A DNA stretch of 64,000 bases from the NCBI GenBank assembly GCA_024707075.1, contig JANQAK010000001.1:1076001-1140000 (forward strand), read 5' to 3'. The translations under genes were made by a program, and so were the position numbers. The notes beneath the pieces were generated by a model. The model saw nothing but the letters and a program-made list of their open reading frames with translations. It was not told where the DNA came from and did no database searches. This document shows positions 10,751-23,604 of the stretch, one piece after another (position 1 is the stretch's first letter; the number at the start of each line of letters is the position of its first letter). This DNA comes from Afipia sp. GTDB lineage: Bacteria; Pseudomonadota; Alphaproteobacteria; Rhizobiales; Xanthobacteraceae.

Positions 10751-11629
10751 TCAGATGGCCTCGGCGCCGGAGATGATTTCGATCAGTTCCTTGGTAATCA
10801 TCGCCTGGCGGGTGCGGTTGTAGATCAGCGTCTGCTTGCGGATCATGTCGCCGGCGTTGCGGGTCGCGTTGTCCATCGCGCTCATCTGTGCGCCGTAGAA
10901 CGACGCATTATTTTCGAGCAGAGCGCGGAAAATCTGCACCGCGAGATTGCGCGGCAGCAGGGTCGACAGAATTTCGTCTTCGGCCGGCTCGTAATCGTAA
11001 ACCGCCGCGGCGCCGGTCGCGGCTTCCTTGGCCTCGATCACCAGCGGAATGATCTGCTGCGCGGTCGGGACCTGCGCGATCACCGACTTGAAGCGCGAAT
11101 AGAACAGCGTGCAGACGTCGAAGTCGCCCGCATTGAACATCGCGACGATTTTCTTGGCGATGTCTTCGGCATTCTTGAAGCCGAGCACCTTCACCGAGCG
11201 AAGCTCGGTGTTGCCGACGATCTGCCTCTCGAACTGGCGGCGGAGCTGCTCGTAACCCTTGCGGCCGACGCAGAAGATTTTGACTTCCTTGCCCTGATTC
11301 ATCAGCGACAGGGCGCGCTCGCGCGCAAGCCGGACGATGGAGGAGTTGAACGCGCCGGAAAGACCACGCTCGCCGGTGCAGACCAGCAGCAGGTGAACCT
11401 TGTCGCTGCCGGTACCGGCCAGCAGCGCCGGAGCGGTGCCGGACCCGGCTGCCGCGCCCGCGATGTTCGTGATCACCGCATCCATGCGCTCGGCATAGGG
11501 GCGCGCGGCTTCGGCCGCAGTCTGCGCTCGGCGCAACTTCGACGCCGCGACCATCTGCATGGCCTTGGTAATCTTCTGCGTCGCCTTGGTCGAGGCGATG
11601 CGGACACGCATGTCCTTGAGAGACGCCAT
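10751..11629 (-). CDS. atpG: ATP synthase F1 subunit gamma
   Basis: Rotating central shaft of F1, with 292 residues. Conserved ends are recognisable: [20 protein letters not shown] with [15 protein letters not shown] at the N-terminus, and the C-terminal block [19 protein letters not shown] followed by [19 protein letters not shown]. It lies between atpA and atpD with short gaps of 87 and 41 nt. Confidence 0.97.
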   Translation of the reverse strand: MASLKDMRVRIASTKATQKITKAMQMVAASKLRRAQTAAEAARPYAERMDAVITNIAGAAAGSGTAPALLAGTGSDKVHLLLVCTGERGLSGAFNSSIVRLARERALSLMNQGKEVKIFCVGRKGYEQLRRQFERQIVGNTELRSVKVLGFKNAEDIAKKIVAMFNAGDFDVCTLFYSRFKSVIAQVPTAQQIIPLVIEAKEAATGAAAVYDYEPAEDEILSTLLPRNLAVQIFRALLENNASFYGAQMSAMDNATRNAGDMIRKQTLIYNRTRQAMITKELIEIISGAEAI

Positions 11630-11716
11630 TCTTTATCTCACCCTGACGATCCAGCTTCGCGCCGGATCGCAACCCCAGTTTCGCCGCGCGCGAATTGATC
11701 GGCGCGGCGACGATCT

Positions 11717-13809
<2,093 letters not shown>

Positions 13810-14578
13810 AAATAAGCTCTTCTAGCTGTCGAATGCCCAAGAAAAAGACCATCGCTGCCAGTGTGGCGCCATAAGGACGCCAAGCGATCCAAGTCCTTGG
13901 AATTCAAGCGGGACTTCGATTTCTGGCCGGAGTGATTTACCCAGCAGCCCAAAATCGCGGTTTTGCTAACATAGCGCGAGCGCAGGTGCAACATGACCGC
14001 GATTGCCAATATGTTTTTCGTGGCGCCGGTTTGTCGCAGCCACAGCACGCGGCGAGCGTCGTATCCGGCGGCTCAACATTCCGGACCGGCACATCCGGAT
14101 CGCAACCGCCCGGTCCGCAGTGCTCAGGTGCGCGCCAACAGACCCGCCGCTCCCTTTTATGCCTCCGCTGATCAGCCCCTCCGGCTGACCGGGGCTGATT
14201 CGGGCCTGCACCTCACCTGGAGCAGGGATTTGATGGCAAACGGCTGAATCGACCGCCGAGCTGCCCGCTCAGCGCATGTACCATTGCACCCACCGCATCA
14301 CAGGAACGATTTCGGCCGTTTCGCATTTACTTGGCGAAGCCAATAATCACAAAATCTATATAGTATTTCAATGTATAAATATGCCGATACATGATCGAAA
14401 AAAAATATTATGGAAGAAATACAGCTTAGTTTTTATTATTTCCTCAAATCATGATGATATTGGAACGAATCTCCCTGCCGCGCTTATGCCTCATTATTGG
14501 CTGAACCGTCCCCCCACGTAAATGCTGGTTTAATTTAGCCAGCCATTGGATGGATATACCAAGAAGAGGGACAACTAT
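13810..14578. other. Long non-coding stretch with an AT-rich core
   Basis: These 769 nt between the divergent atpH and rlpA-like genes hold no convincing gene. Short open frames on both strands (for example 13932-14171 and 14276-14521) lack family features and ribosome-binding sites. The part nearest atpH should contain the atp operon promoter. From about 14330 to 14500 the composition drops sharply to AT, with runs such as GAAAAAAAATATTATGG, unlike everything else nearby. I see no tRNA-like or IS-like structure in it. Confidence 0.6.
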
Positions 14579-15028
14579 ATGAACGCTGCTATCAAGCGCG
14601 TGCCGGGGCAACCCGTGATGAATCGGAATGCCTCGATCGCGTTGGTCGCTGCTGGAATCCTGGCGCTCAGCGCGTCCGCCAGCGAAGCAGGCCGCAGGTC
14701 TTCGAGCGAAAAGCCCTGGCGCGACGCCAATGCCTCGGTCGGCTCCAGCCGCAGCTTCTCGGGCATGGCTTCCTATTACGGCAACGAATCCGGCAGCCGG
14801 ACCGCCTCGGGCCAGCGCTTCAACCAGAACGCCATGACCGCCGCCCACCGCAGCCTGCCGTTCGGCACCCGCCTGAAGGTCACTCATGGCGGCCGCAGCG
14901 TGGTCGTCACCGTCAATGATCGCGGCCCCTTCATTCGTGGCCGCGTGCTCGATCTATCGACCGGTGCCGCCCGCGCCATCGGCCTGACCGGCCGCGGCGT
15001 CGGCCGCGTGGTTGCTGAAGTTCAGTAA
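14579..15028 (+). CDS. RlpA-like double-psi beta-barrel lipoprotein/secreted protein
   Basis: Small exported protein of 149 residues. ATG 14579 follows the ribosome-binding site AAGAAGAGGG (14561-14570). The N-terminus carries a hydrophobic segment (SIALVAAGILALSASASEA), read as a signal peptide. Residues 62-149 form an RlpA-type DPBB domain: GMASYYGNESG, TASGQRFN, AMTAAHRSLPFGT, VTVNDRGPFIRGRVLDLS. RlpA proteins are lytic transglycosylases or septal-ring proteins acting on peptidoglycan. This one has no SPOR domain. It reads Gln in SGQRF where several active members have Glu (SGERF/SGEPF), so activity is uncertain. Confidence 0.85.
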   Translation: MNAAIKRVPGQPVMNRNASIALVAAGILALSASASEAGRRSSSEKPWRDANASVGSSRSFSGMASYYGNESGSRTASGQRFNQNAMTAAHRSLPFGTRLKVTHGGRSVVVTVNDRGPFIRGRVLDLSTGAARAIGLTGRGVGRVVAEVQ

Positions 15029-15066
15029 ATGTTGCGTACGCGTTAAGTTGCGTAACGTCGCGTTGA

Positions 15067-15098
15067 AAAGGCCGGTGCCTGTTGCATCGGCCTTTTTC
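15067..15098 (+). terminator. Rho-independent terminator after the rlpA-like gene
   Basis: AAAAGGCCGGTGC pairs with GCATCGGCCTTTTT around CTGTT, giving a stem of about 13 pairs with one G-T pair and a T-run, 38 nt after the stop. Confidence 0.88.
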
Positions 15099-15150
15099 AT
15101 TGGTGAACCCGCCGACTGACTTCGAGATGCGGGATTGGTTTCCGTTCGAT

Positions 15151-15201
15151 CCCGCGAAAGCGGGGACCCAGAGCAAAGAACTGAATTCCCGCTTTCGCGG
15201 G
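15151..15201. repeat. Palindromic repeat family B, copy 1
   Basis: CCCGCGAAAGCGGG (15151-15164) is an exact inverted copy of CCCGCTTTCGCGGG (15188-15201), and each arm is itself a near palindrome. The related copies in this window lie near 49642-49754 and 56475-56530. Confidence 0.8.
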
Positions 15202-15250
15202 AATGAGCGGAAGAAGCACCTCAATGGGCTGCGCTCCTCGCAATGACGGC

Positions 15251-17425
15251 CTACAAAAAACTCTGCGGATCGATGTCGACTTCGAGTTTGAGATTGCCCT
15301 TGGTTTTCGGTCCCGCCGCGAGCCAGTCGCGCATATAGGCCGAGAGATCGATGGTGCGCGCGGCCTTCACCAGAATGCGAAACCGATAGCGGCCCTTGAT
15401 GACCGCGAGCGGCGCTTCCGCCGGACCGAGCACCTGAACGCGCTCGTCGAACGGCGCAGCGGACGCGAGCTTGCGCGCGAACCCTTCCGCCGTCGGACGA
15501 TCCCCCGCCGAGATAACCAAGGACGCCAGCCGGCCGAACGGCGGATACATCGCGCGCTCGCGCGCCTCGATCTCGCTGGCGTAGAACGCCTCGCGGTCGC
15601 AGGCCACCAGCGCTTTCATCACCGGATGTTCGGGCTGATGGGTTTGCAGATAGCCGACGCCGCGGCCCTGCTCGCGCCCGGCGCGGCCGATCACCTGATT
15701 GAGCAACTGGAACGTGCGCTCGGCGGCGCGCGGATCGCCGTTGCCGAGTCCCAGGTCCGCATCCACCACGCCGACCAGATTGAGGCGCGGAAAGTTATGT
15801 CCCTTCGCCACAAGTTGCGTGCCGATGATGATGTCGACGCGACCCTCTGCGATTTCGTTCAGTTCCGAGCGCATGGTTTCTATGTCGGTGATGAGGTCGC
15901 TCGACAGCACCATGGTGCGCGCCTCCGGAAACAGCGCGGCGGCTTCTTCCTGCAAGCGCTCGACACCGGGGCCGATGGCGGCCAGCGATTCCTCCGCGCC
16001 GCAATGCGGGCACTGATGCGGACGCGGCATCGAGAAGCCGCAATGGTGACACACGAGTCTTTGCCTGAAACGATGATCCACCAGCCACGCATCGCAGATG
16101 GTGCAGGCGAAGCGGTGCCCGCAGGCACGGCACAGCGTCAGCGGCGCATAACCGCGACGGTTGAGGAACAGCAGCGCCTGCTCCTTGCGCTCCACCGCGA
16201 TCTTGATTTCTTCCGCCAGCCGCGGCGAGATGAACCGGCCGCGCGCGGGGCCTTCGCGTTTGAGATCGATCGCCTCGATATGCGGCATGTGCTGGCCGCC
16301 GAACCGCGACGGCAGCACGACGCGCCTGTAGCGGCCCTTGCGCGCATTGACTTCGGTTTCCACCGATGGCGTCGCCGAACACAGCATCACGGGAATCTTC
16401 GCGATGCTCCCGCGCACCACGGCCATGTCGCGCGCGTGATAATGCACGCCCTCGTCCTGCTTGTAGGCCTGATCGTGCTCTTCATCGACGATGATGAGTC
16501 CGAGATTGGCGTAAGGCAGAAACAGCGCCGAGCGTGCGCCGACGATCACCTGCGCATCACCCGATGCCACCGCCGCCCAGTTGCGTGCACGGGTGCGCGG
16601 CGTCAGTTCGGAATGCCATTCGATCGGACGCACGCCGAAGCGAGCCGCGAACCGATCGAGGAATTGCCCGGTCAGCGCGATCTCCGGCATCAGGATCATC
16701 GCCTGCCTGCCGCGCCGGATGATTTCGGCGACCGCCTCGAAATAAACCTCGGTCTTGCCGGAGCCGGTGACGCCATCGAGTAACGCGACCTGAAACTCGT
16801 CTTTCGAGGCGAGTTCTTTCATGATGTCGGCGGCGGTGCGCTGCTCCGGCGAAAAGTCCGGTTCGGCGAAGGAAGGATCGGGCGCGGGCGGCGCGAGATC
16901 ACGCGGCATCGCCTCCGTGACCAGCGTGCCTTCATCGACAAGACCGTCGATCACGCCGGCGCTGACACCGGCTTCCTTGGCCGCTTCGGACTTCGCGTGC
17001 AGCAAGCCGTCCGACAGGATTTCGATCAGGCGATGCCGTGCACTCGTCATGCGCTGCGGCGGCGCGCCCACCAGCCGCACGCCCATGCGCACGCGCTCGG
17101 GTCCGAGATGTTCGCCCATGCGCAGCGTCATGCGCAGCACCATGCCGCGCGCCGACAACGTGTAGTTCGCGACCCAGTCCACGAAGCTGCGCAGCTCGGG
17201 CTTCAGCGGCGGCACATCGAGTTTGTCGCCGGTGTCCTTCAGCCGATTATGCAGCCGGGGATCGGGATTCGGGTTGTCGGCCCAGACCACCGCGATGACC
17301 TCGCGCGGCCCGAGCGGCACGCTGACCACGTCGCCGGGGTTCAGGTCGGCATCGTCGGGAACGCGATAGGAGTAGGTCTGGTTCAGGGCCACCGGGACAA
17401 GAACGTCGACAACTCGTCTTGCCAT
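15251..17425 (-). CDS. priA: Primosomal protein N' (replication restart helicase)
   Basis: Superfamily 2 DNA helicase that restarts stalled replication forks, with 724 residues. The N-terminal 3'-DNA-binding domain (VDVLVPVALNQTYSYRVPDD) is followed by helicase lobe 1 with Walker A GVTGSGKTEVY and the DEEH box (IIVDEEHDQAYKQ). The zinc-binding module is complete: CRACGHRFACTIC, then CHHCGFSMPRPHQCPHCG. Lobe 2 has GTQLVAKGHNFPRLNLVGV and QVIGRAGRE. It ends near the family B repeat and is divergent from xerC across 86 nt. Confidence 0.97.
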   Translation of the reverse strand: MARRVVDVLVPVALNQTYSYRVPDDADLNPGDVVSVPLGPREVIAVVWADNPNPDPRLHNRLKDTGDKLDVPPLKPELRSFVDWVANYTLSARGMVLRMTLRMGEHLGPERVRMGVRLVGAPPQRMTSARHRLIEILSDGLLHAKSEAAKEAGVSAGVIDGLVDEGTLVTEAMPRDLAPPAPDPSFAEPDFSPEQRTAADIMKELASKDEFQVALLDGVTGSGKTEVYFEAVAEIIRRGRQAMILMPEIALTGQFLDRFAARFGVRPIEWHSELTPRTRARNWAAVASGDAQVIVGARSALFLPYANLGLIIVDEEHDQAYKQDEGVHYHARDMAVVRGSIAKIPVMLCSATPSVETEVNARKGRYRRVVLPSRFGGQHMPHIEAIDLKREGPARGRFISPRLAEEIKIAVERKEQALLFLNRRGYAPLTLCRACGHRFACTICDAWLVDHRFRQRLVCHHCGFSMPRPHQCPHCGAEESLAAIGPGVERLQEEAAALFPEARTMVLSSDLITDIETMRSELNEIAEGRVDIIIGTQLVAKGHNFPRLNLVGVVDADLGLGNGDPRAAERTFQLLNQVIGRAGREQGRGVGYLQTHQPEHPVMKALVACDREAFYASEIEARERAMYPPFGRLASLVISAGDRPTAEGFARKLASAAPFDERVQVLGPAEAPLAVIKGRYRFRILVKAARTIDLSAYMRDWLAAGPKTKGNLKLEVDIDPQSFL

Positions 17426-17511
17426 GGTGAGAGGGGTCCAGATTAAGGGGTGTATAAGGAAAAGGGTGCGATAAACCGGGTCCTGTCAAGGACAGGCGCA
17501 TTGCTGGACAT

Positions 17512-18498
17512 ATGATGGCCAAAGCCACCGCTTCAACTGAAAACGACGCGCCGGACGCGCAGTTGACCTGCGCGGCGCCAGACCTTGTGGCCGAGATCAC
17601 CCACTGGCTGTCGCATCTGCGCGCCGAGCGAAGATTATCCCCCAAGACGCTGGAAGCCTATGCGCGCGACCTGCGCCAGTGCCTCGTGTTCCTGAGCGGG
17701 CATTGGGGCGGCCTCGTCACGCTCGAGCAATTCGCCGCCATCGAAACGACCGACGTGCGCGCCTTCATGTCGGCGCGGCGCAGCGACGACATCGGCGGGC
17801 GATCCCTGATGCGGGCGCTGGCGGGACTGCGTTCGTTCGGACGATTCCTGGAGCGCGAAGGCAAGGGCAAGGTCGGCGCGCTGTCGGCGATCCGCGCGCC
17901 GAAGATCGGCAAGAGCCTGCCGAAGCCGATTCAAATGACCTCGGCAAAACAGATGACCGACGCGGACATCCGCGCCGGCGAGAATCGCGAGCCGTGGATC
18001 TGGGCGCGCGACGCCGCCGTGATGGCGCTGCTGTACGGATCGGGCCTGCGCATCTCCGAAGCGCTCGGTCTGATCCGGCGCGACGTGCCGCTGCCGGGCA
18101 AGGGCGACGTGATCGTGGTCACCGGCAAGGGCAACAAGACGCGAATGGTGCCGGTGCTGCAAAACGTGCTGACCCTGATCCAGGATTATGTCGCGATGTG
18201 TCCGCACGCCATCGCGCCGGACGGTCCGATTTTTGTCGGCGCACGCGGCGGCCCGCTCTCGCCGCGCATCATCCAGTTGACCATGGAGCGGCTGCGCGGC
18301 GCGCTCGGACTGCCCGACAGCGCGACGCCGCATGCGCTGCGCCATTCCTTCGCCACGCACTTGCTGACGCGCGGCGGCGACCTTCGCGCCATCCAGGAAT
18401 TGCTCGGCCACTCGTCGCTCTCGACCACGCAGATCTATACCGGCGTCGATGCCGACCGTCTGCTGGACGTTTATAAGACGGCCCATCCAAGAGCGTGA
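17512..18498 (+). CDS. xerC: Tyrosine recombinase XerC
   Basis: Site-specific recombinase that, with XerD, resolves chromosome dimers at dif. It has 328 residues: a SAM-like N-terminal core-binding domain (about 30-135, HLRAERRLSPKTLEAYARDL) and a catalytic domain. Catalytic residues are visible: Arg near 180 in GSGLRISEAL, Lys in TGKGNKTR, HxxR in HALRHSFATH, His in LGHSSLSTTQ and the nucleophilic Tyr in QIYTGV. Next to priA it sits in a chromosomal housekeeping setting. There is no adjacent att site or element, so I read it as XerC and not as a phage integrase. Confidence 0.93.
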   Translation: MMAKATASTENDAPDAQLTCAAPDLVAEITHWLSHLRAERRLSPKTLEAYARDLRQCLVFLSGHWGGLVTLEQFAAIETTDVRAFMSARRSDDIGGRSLMRALAGLRSFGRFLEREGKGKVGALSAIRAPKIGKSLPKPIQMTSAKQMTDADIRAGENREPWIWARDAAVMALLYGSGLRISEALGLIRRDVPLPGKGDVIVVTGKGNKTRMVPVLQNVLTLIQDYVAMCPHAIAPDGPIFVGARGGPLSPRIIQLTMERLRGALGLPDSATPHALRHSFATHLLTRGGDLRAIQELLGHSSLSTTQIYTGVDADRLLDVYKTAHPRA

Positions 18499-18594
18499 CA
18501 TAAATAAGTCGTGTCTTGTGACGCGTTGGCCCCTTGCGCGCGAAGCGCAGTTCGGTCAATCGTTGCCCGGTTTTGACCGGGAGGACGATCCGTT

Positions 18595-19185
18595 ATGGGC
18601 GCACACGAGAGCATGGAGCACGCCGAGCATGCCGAACACGCATCCGGCTCCAACAAGAAGATCGCGCTGCTGATCGCGGTGATCGCGCTGTTCCTCGCCT
18701 TGTCGGAGACGCTGGGCAAGGGCGCCCAGACCGAATCCATCAGCAAGAACGTCGAGGCCTCGAACCTGTGGGCCTTCTTCCAGGCGAAAAGCATCCGCCG
18801 CACCGTGGTGCAGTCGGTCTCCGAACACGCCAAGCTCAGCCTCGGATTGTCCGGCGACGACGCGCAAAAGGCGGCGCTGGCCAAGCAGATCGACGACTGG
18901 ACCAAGACGGCGGCGCGTTATCGCTCCGAGCCGGAGACCGGCGAGGGCTCCGAGCAACTGGCCGCGCGCGCCAAGGACGCAGAGCACGCGCGTGATCTCT
19001 CCATGGCGCGCTATCATCACTATGAGGTCGCTTCGGCGGCATTCCAGATCGGCATCGTGCTGGCTTCGGCGACCATCATCACCGGCATGATCGCGCTGGC
19101 CTGGGTCTCCGGCCTGCTGGCGCTGGCGGGGATCGCGTTCACCGCGATCGGCCTGTTCGCGCCGCATGCCGTGCATCTGATGTAG
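18595..19185 (+). CDS. DUF4337 domain membrane protein
   Basis: Protein of 196 residues matching the DUF4337 pattern. A His/Glu-rich N-terminus (HESMEHAEHAEHA) comes before one transmembrane helix (about 23-40, KIALLIAVIALFLALSE). Then come the conserved KNVEASNLWAFFQAKSIR segment, a soluble helical region, and two closely spaced hydrophobic segments at the C-terminus (about 145-190). The function is unknown. It stands alone between xerC and a convergent gene, and nothing around it suggests a role. Confidence 0.8.
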   Translation: MGAHESMEHAEHAEHASGSNKKIALLIAVIALFLALSETLGKGAQTESISKNVEASNLWAFFQAKSIRRTVVQSVSEHAKLSLGLSGDDAQKAALAKQIDDWTKTAARYRSEPETGEGSEQLAARAKDAEHARDLSMARYHHYEVASAAFQIGIVLASATIITGMIALAWVSGLLALAGIAFTAIGLFAPHAVHLM

Positions 19186-19362
19186 AAACGGCGAAATCTT
19201 TCTCGTTTTCAAACTGTTATGCAAAAAAGTCCTGAACGCCCGCCGCATAAGGCGAAATGGCGGAAAACTCCGCCGCAAAAGGCGGAAATGCGGCCGGATT
19301 GCTATGCGCGTTTCTCGGCCGATGCGCCGGCCGGACGGCAAAGGCCTCGCGCATCTTTCGCC

Positions 19363-19891
19363 TCATGACGGCGTGCGCGACGCCTGCATCCGCCGGCGCA
19401 ACCGGCGAATGAAACCGGGCGACGCGCGGCGGCGGAAACGCGCCACCCATTGCGCAATCGCAAGCCTGAACGGCGCGACGATCTCCGATGCTTTGGCGCG
19501 AAGATCGATGACGAATTCATAGAGCCTGCGGAACCAGTTCATCCGCAGCAGCTTGTCGCGCGTCACATCGAACACGAAGGCGATGATGCCGACGCCCACG
19601 ACTTTCTGAAGCACGATCAGGATCGTGGCGCTGATGAAATACTTTTTCGCCAGCAGCCACGCCTCGACCAGATTCAGCGGCGTCAAAACAATAAACGGGA
19701 CAGCGAACACCAGCAGCGTCGCGCCCGGCGAGAAGATGCTCGACGCGCGCGGCGAACCATTTTTTCAAACGCGGCAGCGGGATCAGCGCAACGATGCGCG
19801 CGATGATCGGCTCGACGCGATCCCACAGCCACGCCTCGATCAAGAAGATCAGCGCGAGCAGAACCCAGAGGGGACGGAGCAGCCGGCGCAT
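19363..19891 (-). pseudogene. Hypothetical membrane protein, broken by a one-base insertion
   Basis: Two overlapping minus-strand frames make one protein of about 175 residues if one base is removed near 19731-19736. The N-terminal part (MRRLLRPLWVLLALIFLIEA, then LPRLKKWFAARVEHL) is in one frame. The rest (SPGATLLVFAVPFIVLTP, NLVEAWLLAKKYF) is in another. The coding strand reads CATCTTCTCGCCG where CATCTCTCGCCG would keep the frame. Two or three hydrophobic helices and a basic C-terminus indicate an inner-membrane protein. I do not recognise a named family. The damage may be real or a sequence error. Confidence 0.65.
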
Positions 19892-19933
19892 TCGCCCTCA
19901 TACGTGTCTTGCCCGGCGGCAGCGCCGGACGGA

Positions 19934-19977
19934 GCGCGATCAGCAAAAGTGGAAACCGGTTTTGCGTCCGATCGCGC
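19934..19977. repeat. Imperfect inverted repeat upstream of lpdA's 3' end
   Basis: GCGCGATC (19934-19941) and GATCGCGC (19970-19977) flank the small palindrome AAACCGGTTT. It lies between the converging or adjacent ends of two minus-strand genes. It could be a dispersed intergenic element; only one copy is clear here. Confidence 0.4.
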
Positions 19978-20044
19978 GACCAATTATAAACTGGCGCATG
20001 ATCTTTTCGCCAAACCGCTCACACTTTGGCGGATCATGCGCTTC

Positions 20045-21448
20045 TCACATATGGATAGCGCGTTTTGCCACCGCAAGCGCGGCTTCCTTGACGGCTTCCG
20101 AGCGCGTCGGATGCGCGTGGCAGGTGCGCGCGAGATCTTCCGCGGAGCCGCCGAACTCCATCAGCACGCAGGCCTCGTGGATCATTTCGCCGGCTTCCGC
20201 GCCGATGATGTGCACGCCATAGACGCGATCCGTCTTCGCATCCGCGAGAATCTTCACGAAGCCGTCGGTGGTCTGGTTGACCTTGGTGCGCGCATTCGCG
20301 GTGAACGGAAACTTTCCGACATTGTAGGCGATGCCTGCTTCCTTCAATTCTTCCTCGGTCTTGCCGACGGAGGCGATTTCCGGGAACGTGTAGACCACGC
20401 CAGGAATCACGTCGTAATTGGTGTGGCCCGCTTGTCCGGCGAGAATCTCCGCAACCGCGATGCCTTCGTCCTCGGCCTTGTGCGCCAGCATCGGCCCGGC
20501 GATCACATCGCCGATGGCGTAGATGCCCTTCACGCTGGTGCCGAAGTGTCCGTCGGTCTGCACGCGGCCACGCGGATCGAGTTCGACACCGATTTCCTTC
20601 AGCCCGAGGCCTTCGGTGTAAGGCACGCGCCCGATGGCGACCAGCACCACATCGGCCTCGATGGTTTCAGCAGCGCCGCCCGCAGCCGGCTCGATGGTCG
20701 CTTTCAGCTTCTTGCCGGACGTATCGACGCCGGTGACCTTGGCGCCGAGCTTGAACGCGATGCCCTGCTTTTCCTGAATGCGCTGGAAGGATTTCGCGAC
20801 CTCGCCGTCCATGCCGGGAAGGATGCGGTCCAGAAACTCCACCACGGTGACCTGCGCGCCCAGACGCCGCCACACCGAGCCGAGTTCGAGACCGATCACG
20901 CCCGCGCCGATCACCAGCAGCTTCTCCGGCACTTTCTCCAGCGTCAGCGCGCCGGTGGAAGAGACGATGCGCTTCTCGTCGATCTCGACGCCCTTGAGCT
21001 TCGCCACATCGGAGCCGGTGGCGATGACAATGTTCTTGGCTTCGAGAATCTGCGTCTTGCCGTCGTTGCCCGTCACCTCGACCTTGCCGGCGGAGACGAT
21101 GCGGCCGGCGCCTTCGTAAGGCTCGATCTTGTTCTTCTTGAACAGGAAGGCGACGCCCTTGGTGTTGCCGTCGACGCCGTCGGTCTTGAATTTCATCATG
21201 GTCGGCAGATCGAGCTTCGGCTTGCCGACGCCGATGCCCATCTTGGGCAGCATGTGGGTGACTTCCTCGTAACGCTCCGAGGCCTGCAACAGCGCCTTGG
21301 ACGGGATGCAGCCGATGTTCAGGCAGGTGCCGCCGAAGGTGGAGCGTTTCTCGATCACGGCCACCTTCATGCCGAGCTGGGCCGCGCGGATCGCGCAGAC
21401 GTAGCCGCCGGGGCCGGTGCCGATAATGACGAGATCATAAGAAGCCAT
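20045..21448 (-). CDS. lpdA: Dihydrolipoyl dehydrogenase (E3)
   Basis: FAD enzyme that reoxidises dihydrolipoamide in the 2-oxoglutarate dehydrogenase complex and possibly others. It has 467 residues. The FAD-binding N-terminus is [20 protein letters not shown] and the redox disulfide is in [13 protein letters not shown]. The NAD-binding fold ([15 protein letters not shown]) is followed by the second FAD segment [20 protein letters not shown], and the C-terminal active-site His-Glu pair lies in [10 protein letters not shown]. It is the last gene of the TCA block, so it most likely serves SucAB. Confidence 0.97.
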   Translation of the reverse strand: MASYDLVIIGTGPGGYVCAIRAAQLGMKVAVIEKRSTFGGTCLNIGCIPSKALLQASERYEEVTHMLPKMGIGVGKPKLDLPTMMKFKTDGVDGNTKGVAFLFKKNKIEPYEGAGRIVSAGKVEVTGNDGKTQILEAKNIVIATGSDVAKLKGVEIDEKRIVSSTGALTLEKVPEKLLVIGAGVIGLELGSVWRRLGAQVTVVEFLDRILPGMDGEVAKSFQRIQEKQGIAFKLGAKVTGVDTSGKKLKATIEPAAGGAAETIEADVVLVAIGRVPYTEGLGLKEIGVELDPRGRVQTDGHFGTSVKGIYAIGDVIAGPMLAHKAEDEGIAVAEILAGQAGHTNYDVIPGVVYTFPEIASVGKTEEELKEAGIAYNVGKFPFTANARTKVNQTTDGFVKILADAKTDRVYGVHIIGAEAGEMIHEACVLMEFGGSAEDLARTCHAHPTRSEAVKEAALAVAKRAIHM

Positions 21449-21483
21449 GATGAGAATCCTGCATTCTGGAGGGACGGCGAAAG

Positions 21484-22227
21484 TTAACGTCCGCCCGACA
21501 CATCGAAAATCGTACCCGTGACATAGGACGCCTCGTCCGACATCAGCCAGACGACGGCATTGGCGATTTCATCCGCGGTGCCGACGCGCTTCATCGGCAC
21601 CATGTGCGCCAGCCGGTGCGCGCGATCGGGCTCGCCGCCGCTGGCGTGAATATCGGTATCGATCAGGCCGGGGCGGATCGCATTGACGCGAATGCCCTCG
21701 GTGCTGACTTCGCGCGCGAGACCGACGGTGAACGTATCGATAGCGCCTTTCGAGGCGGCGTAATCGACGTACAGTCCCGGCGAGCCGAGCGTCGCCGCGA
21801 CGGACGAGATATTGACGATGACGCCACCGGCGCCGCCGTGAGTGGTCGACATGCGTTTCACCGCCTCACGTGCGCACAGAATGCTGCCGACGACATTGAT
21901 ATTCATCATACGGACGAGCCGCTCGGCGGACATTTCGTCGACGCGGGCGGTCTTGTCGACCACGCCGGCATTGTTGACCAGCGCGCCGAGCTTGCCAAAT
22001 TTGTCGGCTTCCTTGAACAGGTGGAGAATGTCGGCCTCGACGCCGACATCGCATTTCACGGCGATGGCCTTGCCGTTGCTGGCTTCGATCGTTGCCACCA
22101 CCTCATCGGCCGCGGCCTTGTTGCTGGCATAGCCGACGACGACCTTGTAGCCGCGTTTGGCGGCCGCAAGCGCCGTGGCGCGGCCGATGCCGCGGCTTCC
22201 TCCGGTGACGATGGCGACGCTGTCCAT
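21484..22227 (-). CDS. SDR family oxidoreductase
   Basis: Classical short-chain dehydrogenase of 247 residues, from the ATG at 22227 ([17 protein letters not shown]); the open frame reaches further upstream but enters sucB in another frame. The TGGSRGIG cofactor motif, NNAGVVD, the catalytic Ser in [14 protein letters not shown], and Tyr-x-x-x-Lys in YAASKGAID are all present; the C-terminus [12 protein letters not shown] is typical. The substrate is unknown. It sits between sucB and lpdA with gaps of 14 and 35 nt, so it is co-transcribed with the 2-oxoglutarate dehydrogenase genes although it is not a known subunit. Confidence 0.92.
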   Translation of the reverse strand: MDSVAIVTGGSRGIGRATALAAAKRGYKVVVGYASNKAAADEVVATIEASNGKAIAVKCDVGVEADILHLFKEADKFGKLGALVNNAGVVDKTARVDEMSAERLVRMMNINVVGSILCAREAVKRMSTTHGGAGGVIVNISSVAATLGSPGLYVDYAASKGAIDTFTVGLAREVSTEGIRVNAIRPGLIDTDIHASGGEPDRAHRLAHMVPMKRVGTADEIANAVVWLMSDEASYVTGTIFDVSGGR

Positions 22228-22241
22228 GCCCGCCTCCGCGA

Positions 22242-23498
<1,257 letters not shown>

Positions 23499-23604
23499 TA
23501 TCTTTTTCCCTTTGCGTCGTGAGCGGCTCGTTCGCCGTCAGCGCCTTCATCAAATCCAAACAACAGGACGGAAGGCCCGCGACACGCGCGAGCCATCGGT
23601 GTCG

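Noticed and set aside
13932-14211. Small ORFs in the atpH-rlpA gap
   Set aside because: No ribosome-binding site, no family features, and overlapping frames on both strands.
17512-18498. Tyrosine recombinase as integrase of a mobile island
   Set aside because: It lies beside priA without att sites, direct repeats or cargo, and its domain layout fits chromosomal XerC.
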